From JAYZDK01 sp964604165 (GTDB taxonomy: Bacteria; Myxococcota_A; UBA796; CAJQPC01): a stretch of 64,000 nt of DNA. Positions 26,964 to 36,459 of this stretch are shown in pieces. The position numbers were made by a program, and so were the translations under genes. Each line of letters opens with the position of its first letter. Position 1 is the stretch's first letter. Location: positions 62,001 through 126,000 of the forward strand of contig CAZRYF010000005.1 in the NCBI GenBank assembly GCA_964604165.1, given 5' to 3'. The notes below the pieces were generated by a model. That model ran no database searches and was not told the origin of the DNA. It saw only the letters and a list, made by a program, of their open reading frames with translations.

Positions 26964-28574
26964 ATGGGGAGTGTGTTCTTGCCACGAGGCGCCAGGGCCT
27001 TGGTACTTCCCGTTTTTTGGGCGGCCAACTCCTGCATGGAGTCCGAAGAACGTTCTCCTCTGCCGGCCGAGGACAGCTGTGAAGAGGTCGAGAGAGAGCT
27101 TTGTGCCGACTTGACAGTGGAGGCCGGTCAGACCCGGCGGCTTCATCAAGAGGACATCGATGGGTTGGAGTTTCCGGATCAAAGAGGTCCGGGATTGGCG
27201 CTCGCAGACCTGAACAACGATGGGTGGCTGGATCTCGTCTGGGCAATTCCCGTGGGCGGCTCTCGGATCTTCCTGAACGACAAAACCGGCTGGTTGGAGG
27301 AAGTGGAAGGCCGAGTGCTTGGGGAGACGCGGCTTCCGCCAGCCATCGCGGTCGCCGCAGCAGACCTGAACGGTGACGGTGACACAGACCTGGTGTTTGC
27401 CTCGAGTACCGGAGAGTCCGATTCGGTCTTGACCGGGCTGGACGGCCTGAACTTCTCGTCGAAGAAGCTCCCGAAGAGTGAAGGCGAGTCGAAGACCATT
27501 TCAATCGCCGACGCGGACAACGACGGAGACTTGGATCTGTTCATTTGTGGTTTCTCGGCAAATGTGCCGATCAACCCGACAAACGACCCGAGCTGGACCG
27601 AGCCGGTCGGCGAAGGGAATTTCCTGTATTTGAAAGAGCCAGACGGAAGCTGGCTTCAGGCGCAGGACGCGCTGCCGTCGGAGATGCTGAACTCCCAGTG
27701 CTACCAGGGAACCTGGCTCGACAGCGAGGGAGATGGAGACCTGGATCTGTACATTTCCAATGAGTCTGGAATGGACTTTGTCCCAAACCAGCTTCTGCTG
27801 AACGATGGCGCTGGGCACTTTGAGGTGGATCCAGACTGCAACTGCAATCTTGCGATTGAAGGCATGGGGGGAGCGCTTGGTGACGTCAACGGGGATTCAC
27901 TCCCGGACCTCTACTTGACGGACATTGGAAGGAACCACCTGCTGGTCAACTTGGGGGAGCAAGGGTTTGTGAACGAGACTGCAGCTCGCCAGGCCCTTCC
28001 TGACCAGGAGAACATTGGTTCCTCCTGGGGTACGCAGTTTGTGGACCTGGACCGGGACGGTTTTGAAGATCTCGTGACCTCCTACGGGCGGTTGATGCTT
28101 GAAGAGCAGGATGATGCCGAGGGGGACGTGATTCTCGTTCGTCAGGAGAATGGCACCTTTCTGGATGTCTCCCGTGAGGTGGGCTTTGAGGGAGAAGGAA
28201 TGGGAAGAAACGTCGTGGTGGGCGATCTGGATCGAGACGGTCGACCGGACATTGTCACCGGTGGCGTGCAGCTCTCCCACGGCGCCTACTTTTTCCGCAC
28301 CTGGTTCTCCCGTGGGGGTTGTCCTACCGGTGTTCGGCTTGTCTTTTCCCGCTCCTTTGGATTCGGGCCGCGGGTGGAGGTGACACTGCCAAGTGGTCGC
28401 ACCTACAACCGATGGCTGGAAAACTCCAGCACCTATGGCGCTTCCGCCCCAGAGTTGACCCTGGGCTTTGCCGGATGGGAATCGGCGAGCATCACTGTTC
28501 ATTGGCCTGGAGGCGCATCCCAGGTGTTGGGTTCCTTGAGGTCTGGAGCTGTGCGTGAGGTCCAGACTCCGTAG
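26964..28574 (+). CDS. FG-GAP repeat protein with ASPIC/UnbV C-terminal domain
   Basis: A 536-residue exported protein. It carries many FG-GAP/VCBS blades with DxNxDGxxD calcium loops (ADLNNDGWLDL, ADADNDGDLDL, GDLDRDGRPDI), predicting a beta-propeller. The C-terminal 90 residues match the ASPIC/UnbV domain, which commonly ends such propellers (PRVEVTLPSGRTYNRWL to ASITVHWPGG). The N-terminus from ATG 26964 has two Arg and a hydrophobic stretch ending in AANSC, a weak lipobox; an in-frame TTG at 26946 is an alternative. No strong ribosome site is visible, so the start is uncertain. It diverges from the oxidase unit, sharing about 240 bases of intergenic DNA. Function unknown. Confidence 0.8.
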   Translation: MGSVFLPRGARALVLPVFWAANSCMESEERSPLPAEDSCEEVERELCADLTVEAGQTRRLHQEDIDGLEFPDQRGPGLALADLNNDGWLDLVWAIPVGGSRIFLNDKTGWLEEVEGRVLGETRLPPAIAVAAADLNGDGDTDLVFASSTGESDSVLTGLDGLNFSSKKLPKSEGESKTISIADADNDGDLDLFICGFSANVPINPTNDPSWTEPVGEGNFLYLKEPDGSWLQAQDALPSEMLNSQCYQGTWLDSEGDGDLDLYISNESGMDFVPNQLLLNDGAGHFEVDPDCNCNLAIEGMGGALGDVNGDSLPDLYLTDIGRNHLLVNLGEQGFVNETAARQALPDQENIGSSWGTQFVDLDRDGFEDLVTSYGRLMLEEQDDAEGDVILVRQENGTFLDVSREVGFEGEGMGRNVVVGDLDRDGRPDIVTGGVQLSHGAYFFRTWFSRGGCPTGVRLVFSRSFGFGPRVEVTLPSGRTYNRWLENSSTYGASAPELTLGFAGWESASITVHWPGGASQVLGSLRSGAVREVQTP

Positions 28575-28591
28575 CTCCCCTTCGGATTCGA

Positions 28592-29746
28592 CTACCGGGG
28601 TGTCACCGTACCCGCGCTGTTGGCCCACGCGATCTCGGCGAAGTAGGTCACGGTGTCCTCGCCGCTGATGTGCCGGGTGTCCGTCCAGTCCAGGACACCA
28701 TTGAGGTACACATTGATGGTGACGGGGTTTGCCCCTTCATAGGCGCTGCCCGGGTAGTCGTGGACGGCAATGGTGTAGGTGCCGTTCGTGGGCGTCTTGA
28801 TGTTGATGTTCTCCGGGCCGGTCCCCGTGATGTCATCGAGATCCAGGGACGGGTCGTCATCGGTGCTGTTCGCGCTGCCCCAGTTCACGCCGCTCCAGGT
28901 GCAGTTGCGCCAGTGGCAGTCCGTGTCGTTGTCCCAGCTGGAGCCGTCTTCGTAGAAGCCCCCTGGGGCGATGAGGTGGAGGTCCATGTCGTCGCCGGAA
29001 TGAGTCCAGTACATCTCGATCCACATGTCCTCGTCAGGCGCCGACATCACGGTGGTGCGGCAGGGGGCCGACTGCATGCCGGCATCGTTGGTCACAATCA
29101 ACTGACCGATGTACTCCCCGGCGAGGTCCGGGTAGAAGCCAGTGCGGTTGGCCCCACCTCCGGGCATGGCCACGGCAGATCCGCTGGGGGCGGAAATGAG
29201 GGTCCAATCCCAGGACACCAGCGTGCCTCCGGTGTTGTCGTAGCTGTCTTCGCCCCACCAGGTGACGGGATCCACGAGGGGCTCCACCGTGTCGGGGCGA
29301 GCCTCGCAGACCGCGACGGGGACGTCCAGCGAGTTGCCATACAGTTCTACGACCACTTCCGGTTCGTAGACATCATTGCTCTGAACCAACACCTCTCCGA
29401 CGGCCTCTGCACCAGACGGGGTCAAGGCGACCTCGATCTCCACCATCTCAGATGCCTGCATGGCCGTGGGCCACCACTCGGTGAGAATGGCAAAATCGGA
29501 GGAACCCGACAGGGTGATGTCCTGGATCTCCAGCGTGGCGTTTCCCACGTTGGTGATGGTGAAGGTCTTTACCTGTGTTTCGGTTACGCTCTCAATGTTG
29601 TACGAGAGCTGTGTGGGTTCCACCAGGATGTGCGCACCAAGTGCCTCATCCTTGTTCGTTTCGTTCAGGCTGTAGTCTGAACAAGCGGTCACGCCCGCGA
29701 CGAGGGCGAAAGCACACAGAACGCGAGGAGAGGGGCGACACACCAT
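28592..29746 (-). CDS. Lipoprotein with HYDIN/ASH-like and pre-peptidase-like domains
   Basis: A 384-residue envelope protein with lipobox GVTAC. The first third (about residues 40-140) looks like a choice-of-anchor-D/ASH (HYDIN-like) immunoglobulin fold (TFTITNVGNATLEIQDI). A middle PKD-like segment (WDWTLISAPSGSA) follows. The last 140 residues contain SGDDMDLHLIAPGG and NPVTINVYLNG, a beta-sandwich seen in many myxobacterial surface proteins. No catalytic motif was found. The start has CGGAGG upstream and a good sigma-70-type promoter at 29770-29799, so it is transcribed alone. Likely structural or adhesive. Confidence 0.8.
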   Translation of the reverse strand: MVCRPSPRVLCAFALVAGVTACSDYSLNETNKDEALGAHILVEPTQLSYNIESVTETQVKTFTITNVGNATLEIQDITLSGSSDFAILTEWWPTAMQASEMVEIEVALTPSGAEAVGEVLVQSNDVYEPEVVVELYGNSLDVPVAVCEARPDTVEPLVDPVTWWGEDSYDNTGGTLVSWDWTLISAPSGSAVAMPGGGANRTGFYPDLAGEYIGQLIVTNDAGMQSAPCRTTVMSAPDEDMWIEMYWTHSGDDMDLHLIAPGGFYEDGSSWDNDTDCHWRNCTWSGVNWGSANSTDDDPSLDLDDITGTGPENINIKTPTNGTYTIAVHDYPGSAYEGANPVTINVYLNGVLDWTDTRHISGEDTVTYFAEIAWANSAGTVTPR

Positions 29747-29769
29747 TGGAACCTCCGGGCAACGAGCGC

Positions 29770-29799
29770 CTTATGCCCAGCCAGACCGGGGGGTGTCAA
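29770..29799 (-). promoter_or_regulatory. Sigma-70-type promoter for the ASH-domain lipoprotein
   Basis: On the minus strand a perfect -35 TTGACA (29794-29799) is followed after 18 bases by CATAAG (29770-29775; four of six match TATAAT). The predicted start lies near 29763, and the gene begins at 29746 with GGAGG in between. This is the best housekeeping promoter I could see in the window. Confidence 0.55.
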
Positions 29800-29821
29800 G
29801 GATAAAACCAGGGAAACGTCT

Positions 29822-31108
29822 CTACACTGCCTCTGGCGCGCCCGATGCAAACGCTCTCACCCTGGGGTCTTCCCGAAAGTGGGCATCCACCACCAAACGG
29901 CGACGAACCCCCGTATCGAGGTGATCCCAGACCCGCGCCGGGATCCCGTCTCCTGCCCACCAGACGTGAAACTCCTCCGCCAGGGTGTCTCGAAGAAAGT
30001 CCACGCGTCCTCGGTGTATTTCTTGACCGGAATCGTCAATTGCTGTGATCCCCGTCATTTCAGACATTTCCCCGTCGTGGGCGGTTTCGGTTCTCTTCTT
30101 GCGACGGGCCCTGGAGAAATCAAGGCGAACCACCCCGTTGGGGGCATGAAAGCGAACGAGGTCTCTCACGAGCTGCTGGTGTACAACCCGGCGAAGATCG
30201 GGTCCCATTGCGGCCAGGGCAGCGGTGTTCTGCTCCAGATCGGCCGGGTGGGGGCCCGGGCTCCGCTTTGCATAGACGGGCCCAGGGTCCACTGCCTGCG
30301 GAGCCGAGGCGTGAGGCACTGGAAGATCGAGCGCCGTCTCCAGTCGATCGGTGGGCACCCAACCCAGGGTGCTTCGGGTGGTCATCGCATCGACGCTGAT
30401 GTCCCCGGGAGGCAGGGCAGCAAAGGCTGTCTTGCGGCGGCGGGTGTTGCGAACGAGCGGTCGAATCAGCGCATTCAGTTCCTCGCCAGAGTAGGTCTGG
30501 GCCCCTCCTATACAGGGAGCCCGACCCGGAACAAAGCTGTCCAGGTGGTCCAGAATGCTCCGGGCCACCTCAGTGCGTGAGGCCGGCGCGTAGCGGGAGG
30601 CAGAACGAAAGAGGTAGGGGGCACCTCCATCGGGTGGCCAGACATGGCCTTCGATGATTTCGTCGAGGTAGCAGCTGATGCGCAGAAGCCCCCAGGGGCC
30701 GTCGGCGCTGCGCACTCGTTCATCCAGGTGGAAGCTCATGCGGTTGAAGCGAGAGGGAGACCAGCGAAAGGCACCCATGACCGTCACGTGGAGAATCCCC
30801 GTGGCGCCCGCAGCGGTCGCAGCTCGAATGATGTTTGCGGCGGCGTGCTTTTTGTACAGGGGTGCGTCTGGTCCGGCTGTGCGGGGGTCAATGCAGGAGA
30901 TCACCCGGGTGGCACCGCAAAGGACTGCGCCGAGGGAGGCGGGCTGATCGGCATCTGCAAAGGAAACGCATTGGATCGGCAGCGCCTTGTTCAGGCGGCT
31001 GACGTCTCGATCGGAGCGGGCAATGGCGCGGACCTCGAGTCCCCGCCGAATTGCCTCTTTGACTACCTCAGACCCCGTGCGTCCGTTTGCTCCAAAAACT
31101 ACCAGCAT
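29822..31108 (-). CDS. NmrA/SDR-like NAD(P)-binding protein
   Basis: A 428-residue protein with an N-terminal Rossmann fold: dinucleotide loop VFGANGRTG at 4-12 and CIDPRTAGP near residue 93, as in NmrA-like and atypical short-chain dehydrogenases. The first 270 residues look like a divergent NAD(P)H-binding sensor or reductase. The C-terminal 130 residues (from about 300) are charged, contain no motif I know, and include a helical segment rich in Arg. No classical YxxxK catalytic pair is evident. It follows the FG-GAP lipoprotein gene by 34 bases on the same strand. Substrate unknown. Confidence 0.7.
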   Translation of the reverse strand: MLVVFGANGRTGSEVVKEAIRRGLEVRAIARSDRDVSRLNKALPIQCVSFADADQPASLGAVLCGATRVISCIDPRTAGPDAPLYKKHAAANIIRAATAAGATGILHVTVMGAFRWSPSRFNRMSFHLDERVRSADGPWGLLRISCYLDEIIEGHVWPPDGGAPYLFRSASRYAPASRTEVARSILDHLDSFVPGRAPCIGGAQTYSGEELNALIRPLVRNTRRRKTAFAALPPGDISVDAMTTRSTLGWVPTDRLETALDLPVPHASAPQAVDPGPVYAKRSPGPHPADLEQNTAALAAMGPDLRRVVHQQLVRDLVRFHAPNGVVRLDFSRARRKKRTETAHDGEMSEMTGITAIDDSGQEIHRGRVDFLRDTLAEEFHVWWAGDGIPARVWDHLDTGVRRRLVVDAHFREDPRVRAFASGAPEAV

Positions 31109-31142
31109 GAAGAAATGCTAACCCACGGGGAGCCTCAGGGGG

Positions 31143-33164
31143 CTACTCGCAGGCGGTCTCCAACGATTCGGACTGGTTGTTTTCTTCATCGCACTCGAGA
31201 ATCCAGCCTGCCCCCTGACCATCGTCATCTGCCACCAGGCGGAGCTCTGCCCCTTCGGTTTGGGTGGAATCAAGCGGAATCACAATGCCTGGGCTGGTCT
31301 GTCCAGGAAGAACGGGACCACTCAGGGCGGCGGTGTGCAAGACCTCATCGATGCCGTCTCGCATGGCGTACAAGGTGAGTTGGGTCTGGGCGGGAAGGGG
31401 GTCAGTGCCCTCGTTTCCAAGGCGCACCACCACGGAGAGCTGGTTGTCATCGCAGTTGTCCATGCAGACGCCTTCAAGGAGGGGCACAGCATCCGGCAAC
31501 AAACCATGGCCCAGGTTCACCAGGGTGCCTGCCCGAAAGGAGTTGTACTGGGGCCAGTTCGCTGCAGCGGGGCTGGGGATCTGCATGTCCTCCTGGATGT
31601 TGGTGATGCTGTAGGCGTGTTGGTTCCAAACGGTGCGGGCGGGGCGCCAGGAGTTGTTGGCGCTGCCCAAGACCGTCAGGCCTGCAGCGCCGCCGGGCAC
31701 GTGGTCGCCCCCGTGGGCCACGACGATCTCGGCCCGGCCGTCCCCATCTACGTCGGCGATGACAGGGTACTCGTGGAGTGTGCGGGAGGTGTGGTTGGGA
31801 TCGGTGTACCGGATGACCCCTGTTTGACCGTCAAAGACATACAGGGCGGTCTCATCTCCGTAGAGAATCTCCGACTTTCCGTTGCCATCAAAGTCGAAGA
31901 CGGAAGAGCCGGTGGCATGGGAGGAGGCGTCGGTGACTTCCCGTTTCCACAGAACGGTTCCGTCCGCCTCGTAGACCGCGTAGTAGTCCGCATCGGCGAT
32001 TCCAATCTCGACCTGGCCATCGTTGTCCATGTCCGCGAGCGTGGGAGGGCCGCCGTTGCCGGAACCCGCAAGGGAAAAGGAGGCGGTTTCATGGCAGTTG
32101 CGATCCATGATGTGCACGGTCCCGCCGCCGACCGTGACGAGATCACCTGTGCCATCGTTGTCCAAGTCTGCGACGGCTGGGAAACCATCCAGCTCGTCCA
32201 TGCGGCTGCAGCGATGGGCTCCGGTGGACTCGTGGATCGACTGGCCGGTAATGACCTCCATCGGTCCATCTCCGTCCAGGTCAGCTGCGAAGGACTGGAA
32301 TCCGATGTCGTCGTAGGCTGCAAACGTTCCTTTGCCAAACACCAGCTCCCAGGCGAGCTCCCCGGTGGAACCGTGAATCACCAGGGGACCCAGGATCACC
32401 TCCACCGTGCCGTCTCCCTCCAGGTCTGCGAGGGCGGGGGAGTGGCCTCCGCATCGAACCTGGGGCTCGGTCAAGGCCCAGTCCAGCTCCCCCTCGTGGG
32501 TAAACGCGGCCACCACGCACTTGTTTGGATCGATCATCCGGACCGGCTCCTCCCCCGTGTCCGGTGGCGGCCCGGGTTCCTCTGGCTGGATGTTTGGGAT
32601 GGCCTGGGCGACTGCGACCACCTCTGGAAGCCCATCGCCGTCGATATCTCCCAGGGCGATGTTGGAGTATTGGTAGGGGTGGAAGTCCAGGTCGCCAACC
32701 ACGACCCGGGACAAGGTCCGATGGACATCGCCCGTGGCCCCGTCCTGGATTCGAATCACCCCATGAAGGTGGCCCGCCCCAAGTCCCTCATCGGCGATGC
32801 TGGCGATGTCCGGCGTGTCGGCGGCATCGATGACGCCATCGGCGTTGTCGTCGGTGAGTTGGCCCACCACAGGGACCATCAACACCTCCCGGAAAGTCCC
32901 CATCTCCAAGAAAGTGTCCTTGGCCCACTCCACGACCATGTCCAGATCCGAGGTCTGATTCACGACACAGGACTCATCTTTCCCGACCCGCGTGGATCGT
33001 GCCACCTGCGTTTCGTCGCAGACGTCTATGTCCAGACCCATCACCGAGTTGGCGCGGTAGATGGCGGTGTCATGACCTCCTTCGGATCCAGGGGGATCCT
33101 TGAGGTCTACCCCATAGTCAATGCAGCCTCCCCCCCAACCCGCCAGGACGATCAGCCACGTCAT
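31143..33164 (-). CDS. FG-GAP/VCBS-repeat lipoprotein
   Basis: A 673-residue paralogue of the truncated protein at 1-2030. Lipobox GGGC at Cys14 is followed by an N-terminal region and a long run of FG-GAP blades (GDIDGDGLPEV, ADLEGDGTVEV, ADLDGDGPMEV, ADMDNDGQVEI). The Pro-rich linker, the RTVWNQHAYSITN block and a C-terminal domain starting around PLLEGVCMDNCDDNQ are shared with the paralogue. The C-terminal 130 residues form a beta-rich domain (CARDB-like in appearance) ending in a Cys-containing tail. The ATG at 33164 overlaps the TGA of the TM2-SHOCT gene (ATGA). Probably an envelope-bound binding protein; the ligand is unknown. Confidence 0.85.
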   Translation of the reverse strand: MTWLIVLAGWGGGCIDYGVDLKDPPGSEGGHDTAIYRANSVMGLDIDVCDETQVARSTRVGKDESCVVNQTSDLDMVVEWAKDTFLEMGTFREVLMVPVVGQLTDDNADGVIDAADTPDIASIADEGLGAGHLHGVIRIQDGATGDVHRTLSRVVVGDLDFHPYQYSNIALGDIDGDGLPEVVAVAQAIPNIQPEEPGPPPDTGEEPVRMIDPNKCVVAAFTHEGELDWALTEPQVRCGGHSPALADLEGDGTVEVILGPLVIHGSTGELAWELVFGKGTFAAYDDIGFQSFAADLDGDGPMEVITGQSIHESTGAHRCSRMDELDGFPAVADLDNDGTGDLVTVGGGTVHIMDRNCHETASFSLAGSGNGGPPTLADMDNDGQVEIGIADADYYAVYEADGTVLWKREVTDASSHATGSSVFDFDGNGKSEILYGDETALYVFDGQTGVIRYTDPNHTSRTLHEYPVIADVDGDGRAEIVVAHGGDHVPGGAAGLTVLGSANNSWRPARTVWNQHAYSITNIQEDMQIPSPAAANWPQYNSFRAGTLVNLGHGLLPDAVPLLEGVCMDNCDDNQLSVVVRLGNEGTDPLPAQTQLTLYAMRDGIDEVLHTAALSGPVLPGQTSPGIVIPLDSTQTEGAELRLVADDDGQGAGWILECDEENNQSESLETACE

Positions 33165-33523
33165 TCGCCCTCCAGGAGCCGGCTCTTCTGGGCTTGAAAC
33201 TCTGAGTCGCTTAAGGCTCCGTCTTTGTGAAGACGGTGCAAGCGCTCCAATTCTGCTCCGGGGGAGGTCGCTGGAACTTGGACGGTCACCTGCTGGGTCA
33301 GGCCCGGAGGCCCTGAGGTCGGGGTGTTGTAGAGGGCGTCGAACGCTTCCTGGCTCATTGAAAGGATGCGGACTCCGTCGAAGAGGCCCAGCAGGGCTGG
33401 GAGTCCCGTGGGGGCAAAGACCAAAGAGACCACGCCGATTCCGGCTTGTCCCAGATAGAAGCGGTGGGCTCCAACCACCCCCAGGAAGAGCGCGAGGATG
33501 CCGGCGGTGACCGGGTCCCTCAT
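33161..33523 (-). CDS. TM2 domain protein with C-terminal SHOCT motif
   Basis: A 120-residue membrane protein. The first 60 residues form a TM2 domain: two hydrophobic helices with the family loop GAHRFYLGQAGIG between. A linker leads to a SHOCT motif at the C-terminus (LERLHRLHKDGALSDSEFQAQK), a short helical module often attached to membrane proteins in bacteria. Function is unknown. It overlaps the upstream and downstream genes by ATGA, so all three are co-translated. Confidence 0.85.
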   Translation of the reverse strand: MRDPVTAGILALFLGVVGAHRFYLGQAGIGVVSLVFAPTGLPALLGLFDGVRILSMSQEAFDALYNTPTSGPPGLTQQVTVQVPATSPGAELERLHRLHKDGALSDSEFQAQKSRLLEGE

Positions 33524-34029
33524 GGGTCATCCTGGCGTTCTACGCGCTCTTGGAGGCTCAGGGGGCGCCCCCCTCCTGGAGAGATCCGGTAGAAGAACTC
33601 CCCGGTGTCCGTGTTCAATTTTTCCTGCACTTCGCCGCGCTGTTCGAGGGCTGCCAAGGTGCACACGATCTCGTTCTCGGTCAGCCCGCTCGTGCGCACA
33701 AGCCCGGACACGCTGGTGTCGTCCCCGTCCAGAAGCGCGAGCAGCTTCGGGCCGTGCTGTGGTGGGCCCGGGAGAGCGGGCCGCAGGTTGGCTGCCTTTT
33801 GCTTGACCAGCCCCAACCCCAGGATTCCTGATCCGAGGGAAACCAGGGGCAGGCCGGTGGGTAGGAACCGAAGGGAAAGGGAGAGCATGTTGGCGGGGTC
33901 GTACAAGGCAAAGAAGCCGGTGAGAAGGGTCCAGAGCCCTCCTGCCAGGAACAGGGTTCCCGTGAAAACCCAGGCCAGGGAAGGGCCGGGAACCTGTCCG
34001 CCCACTCGAATAAGGGGGCTGATCGCCAT
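33520..34029 (-). CDS. Membrane protein with winged-helix-like C-terminus
   Basis: A 169-residue protein with two hydrophobic segments in the first 85 residues and a cytoplasmic tail (about 100-165) that looks like a winged helix (LLALLDGDDTSVSGLVRTSG, then LAALEQRGEV). The tail may sense or bind DNA or protein; no known family is assigned. The ATG at 34029 has GGGAGG upstream; a longer in-frame start at 34098 would overlap the neighbouring gene and adds no homology. It is co-translated with the TM2-SHOCT gene (ATGA). Confidence 0.65.
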   Translation of the reverse strand: MAISPLIRVGGQVPGPSLAWVFTGTLFLAGGLWTLLTGFFALYDPANMLSLSLRFLPTGLPLVSLGSGILGLGLVKQKAANLRPALPGPPQHGPKLLALLDGDDTSVSGLVRTSGLTENEIVCTLAALEQRGEVQEKLNTDTGEFFYRISPGGGRPLSLQERVERQDDP

Positions 34030-34069
34030 GGAGCCTCCCTGACAGGTGTCGCATGCAGCCGCGCCGGGG

Positions 34070-35071
34070 TCAAGGACGATTCGCCAAGGACTCGGCAAGC
34101 ATCTGGGTGAACACGGCCTTTCCGGTCTTTGTCAGGTGGACGTTGTCCACGAAGTGCGCCTCGGTCAAGCGAGGATCCAAGGTGAAGTCCACCCAGGAGA
34201 CCTGGTGGTCGTTGAGCCAGCGCCAGGTGGACTCCAGGTGCTGCTCGAGGGCTAGGGGTTGCTGCCCTGGAATCACGTCTCTCCGACGCTTGTGGCGCAC
34301 CAGGACCAAGCGCACGCCCGCCTGTTGGGTGGCCTTCACCAACAAGGGAAGAAAGGAGCTTGAGAGGTCCAGGCCCAAGGGAGTGGAGACCCCGCTCATC
34401 CAGAGGCTCTTGGCTGCGCGGTGGCGGGTGGTCACGGAAAAGGAAGTCCGCATGGCGTGGTCGAGGGTGTGGGGGCCTTCCAGGCCAAGCCCCTGGGCCA
34501 GGGCTGCCTTGAGCGAGTCGTTGACCTCTTGTTGTGCCAAGATGCGGCTCTCCTGGTTCAGGAAGCGGATTTGCTCAAAGGCTCTCCAGGTCCACTGTCC
34601 AAGTTTCGCCTCCAGGCGGGCACCGGGTGAGGCGGCCGGATGGGCGGAGAACGCACGCTGCCAGAGTTCTGGTTCTGGGCCCGCCACATGCTCCATAAGC
34701 GCCGGACGCCACGGGCCGTCCACCCGGTATCGCGGGGCGGACAGCAGGTGATCCGTGAAGATCAACACCACGGTCGAGGGGGGATCCACGAGGATTCTGT
34801 TTTTGAGCACCAGGTACCACCAGGCAGATCCCGCCCCGTCGCGCCAGGCGGTGCCCACACGGACACCCAGACTGGCAGCCAGCGCTGCGGGATCCACCCC
34901 GTTGCCCACCACGCTGTTTCCCAGCACCACCAGGTCCGGGTCCAAGAGGAGGCCGTGGTGACGCGCCTTCCACTCTTTGTGGGGCACAAAGGTAGACGGC
35001 TGGGCGGGCGGTGTGGCCCACCAGGCCATGCCAAGAACGAGGGGAAAGGCAAGAGCGAAGAAACGGGGCAC
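34070..35071 (-). CDS. SGNH-like protein paired with MBOAT acyltransferase
   Basis: A 333-residue protein with an N-terminal membrane span (FALAFPLVLGMAWW) and an exported domain of the AlgJ/DltD-like SGNH type. The serine block reads VVLGNSVVGNGV near residue 70, and the Asp-His pair is FVDNVHLT near residue 310. Partner proteins of this kind move acyl groups from the MBOAT protein onto exported polysaccharide, peptidoglycan or teichoic-acid-like polymers. The GTG at 35071 lies two bases after the MBOAT stop; the extension upstream of it is inside the MBOAT gene. The acceptor polymer is unknown. Confidence 0.75.
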   Translation of the reverse strand: MPRFFALAFPLVLGMAWWATPPAQPSTFVPHKEWKARHHGLLLDPDLVVLGNSVVGNGVDPAALAASLGVRVGTAWRDGAGSAWWYLVLKNRILVDPPSTVVLIFTDHLLSAPRYRVDGPWRPALMEHVAGPEPELWQRAFSAHPAASPGARLEAKLGQWTWRAFEQIRFLNQESRILAQQEVNDSLKAALAQGLGLEGPHTLDHAMRTSFSVTTRHRAAKSLWMSGVSTPLGLDLSSSFLPLLVKATQQAGVRLVLVRHKRRRDVIPGQQPLALEQHLESTWRWLNDHQVSWVDFTLDPRLTEAHFVDNVHLTKTGKAVFTQMLAESLANRP

Positions 35072-35073
35072 GT

Positions 35074-36447
35074 TTAGAACCGAAAGTAGAGGAAGTCGCC
35101 GCGAAGGCCTGGGGAGAGCACGAAGCAGGCAGCCAGACACGCTGCGGAAAAGGCGGCGCGAAGCGCTGGATGTTCGAACCGCTTGCAGAGGGCCTCCGCC
35201 GCCCAGAAGAGAGAGAACAGGACCCCTCCAGCAAGGAGAAGGGCGGACGCCAGCCAGTCACTTGGGCGGGGGGCGGTGACCACGGCTTCCCCCAGCCAGG
35301 ACAGGGAGGGGGATCGAAAGATCGCCAGGCTCACAAAGATCACAAGCAATGTCCCTGCGTGGCCGAGGATGGCTTGCCCCTTGTGGGCGGGGATCCAGCG
35401 GGCATTCCAACCGATGCGGTGTCCCACAAAGAGTGCCAGCCCGTTGAAGAGACCGAATGCGACAAAAGTCCAGGCGGCTCCGTGCCACAGTCCGGCCAGT
35501 CCCATCGTGATCCCCATGGCCCAAGCGAAACGTGCCGCTGAGGGCTGGCGAGAACCGCCCAGAGGGATGTAGACGTAGTCTCGGAACCACTGGGACATCG
35601 AGATATGCCAGCGGCGCCAGTAGTCGGAGGGGGAGCGGGCTGCGTAGGGGGCTCGGAAGTTCTCTACCAGGTCGATTCCCAGGAGTTTTGCGCTGCCCCG
35701 TGCGATGTCCGTGTACCCGGAAAAGTCCGCCAGGAGCTGGGCCCCGAAGAGAAGAGCGCCGGTGGCCACCAGGAGCACCGAAGGGTCCCCGGCGCTGAAG
35801 ACCTTCTCCACCCGGGGGGCCAGGTTGTCGGCCACCACCAATTTCAAGGTGAAGCCCCGCAACAGCAGGGGCGCGGCCCTCTCCAGGTTCTGCCAACGAG
35901 GCGGGCGGTACGCTTCAAGCTGGGGAAGCAGGCGACTTGCTCGCTCGATCGGACCCGCCACCAGCTGGGGGAAGAAGGAGACAAAAAGCGCGAAATCCAC
36001 CGGGTTTCGGCAGGGCTCGGTTCGCCCCCTGTAGACGTCGATGGTGTAGCCCAGGGACTGGAATGTGTAGAAGGAGATTCCCACGGGCAGCACCACGCCC
36101 AGGGAAGAGGCGTCCACCTGCCACCCCACGGTGTCCAGGGCAGCAGCTGCACTCTCCAAGAGAAAGTCCAGGTACTTGAAGGTGGCCAGGAGTCCCAGGT
36201 TGGTGGTGAGGCTCAACCCGAGAGCAAGGCGTCGATAGGCCGGGGCCCGGGCCATTCCCTGTGCGGCCAGGAAGTCCACGGTGGTGGAGGCCAGCAGAAG
36301 CCAACAAAACCACGGGTGAATCCACCCATAGAATCCGTAGCTGGCCCCGACCAAGAGGGCATTCTGCCATCGGCGCCGTGGCAGCAGCGCAGAGCCTGCG
36401 GCCATGCAGGCAAGAAAGAGGAGAAAGGCCTGGGAATCAAAGCGCAT
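35074..36447 (-). CDS. MBOAT-family O-acyltransferase
   Basis: A 457-residue polytopic membrane protein of the AlgI/DltB/PatA type, which passes an acyl (usually acetyl) group from the cytoplasm to an acceptor outside. Family motifs are LPVGISFYTFQSLGY, FFPQLVAGPIERA, LLADFSGYTDIARG, YWRRWHISMSQWFRDY and the catalytic His in GLWHGAAWTFVAFG. It is immediately followed by the SGNH partner. The first ATG directly precedes the first hydrophobic helix. Confidence 0.93.
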   Translation of the reverse strand: MRFDSQAFLLFLACMAAGSALLPRRRWQNALLVGASYGFYGWIHPWFCWLLLASTTVDFLAAQGMARAPAYRRLALGLSLTTNLGLLATFKYLDFLLESAAAALDTVGWQVDASSLGVVLPVGISFYTFQSLGYTIDVYRGRTEPCRNPVDFALFVSFFPQLVAGPIERASRLLPQLEAYRPPRWQNLERAAPLLLRGFTLKLVVADNLAPRVEKVFSAGDPSVLLVATGALLFGAQLLADFSGYTDIARGSAKLLGIDLVENFRAPYAARSPSDYWRRWHISMSQWFRDYVYIPLGGSRQPSAARFAWAMGITMGLAGLWHGAAWTFVAFGLFNGLALFVGHRIGWNARWIPAHKGQAILGHAGTLLVIFVSLAIFRSPSLSWLGEAVVTAPRPSDWLASALLLAGGVLFSLFWAAEALCKRFEHPALRAAFSAACLAACFVLSPGLRGDFLYFRF

Positions 36448-36459
36448 GGGGCGCGGGGG

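Noticed and set aside
31260..33197. Long rightward open frame over the FG-GAP lipoprotein
   Set aside because: A mirror of the codon bias of the real gene; Val/Gly/Asp-rich and without recognisable domain.
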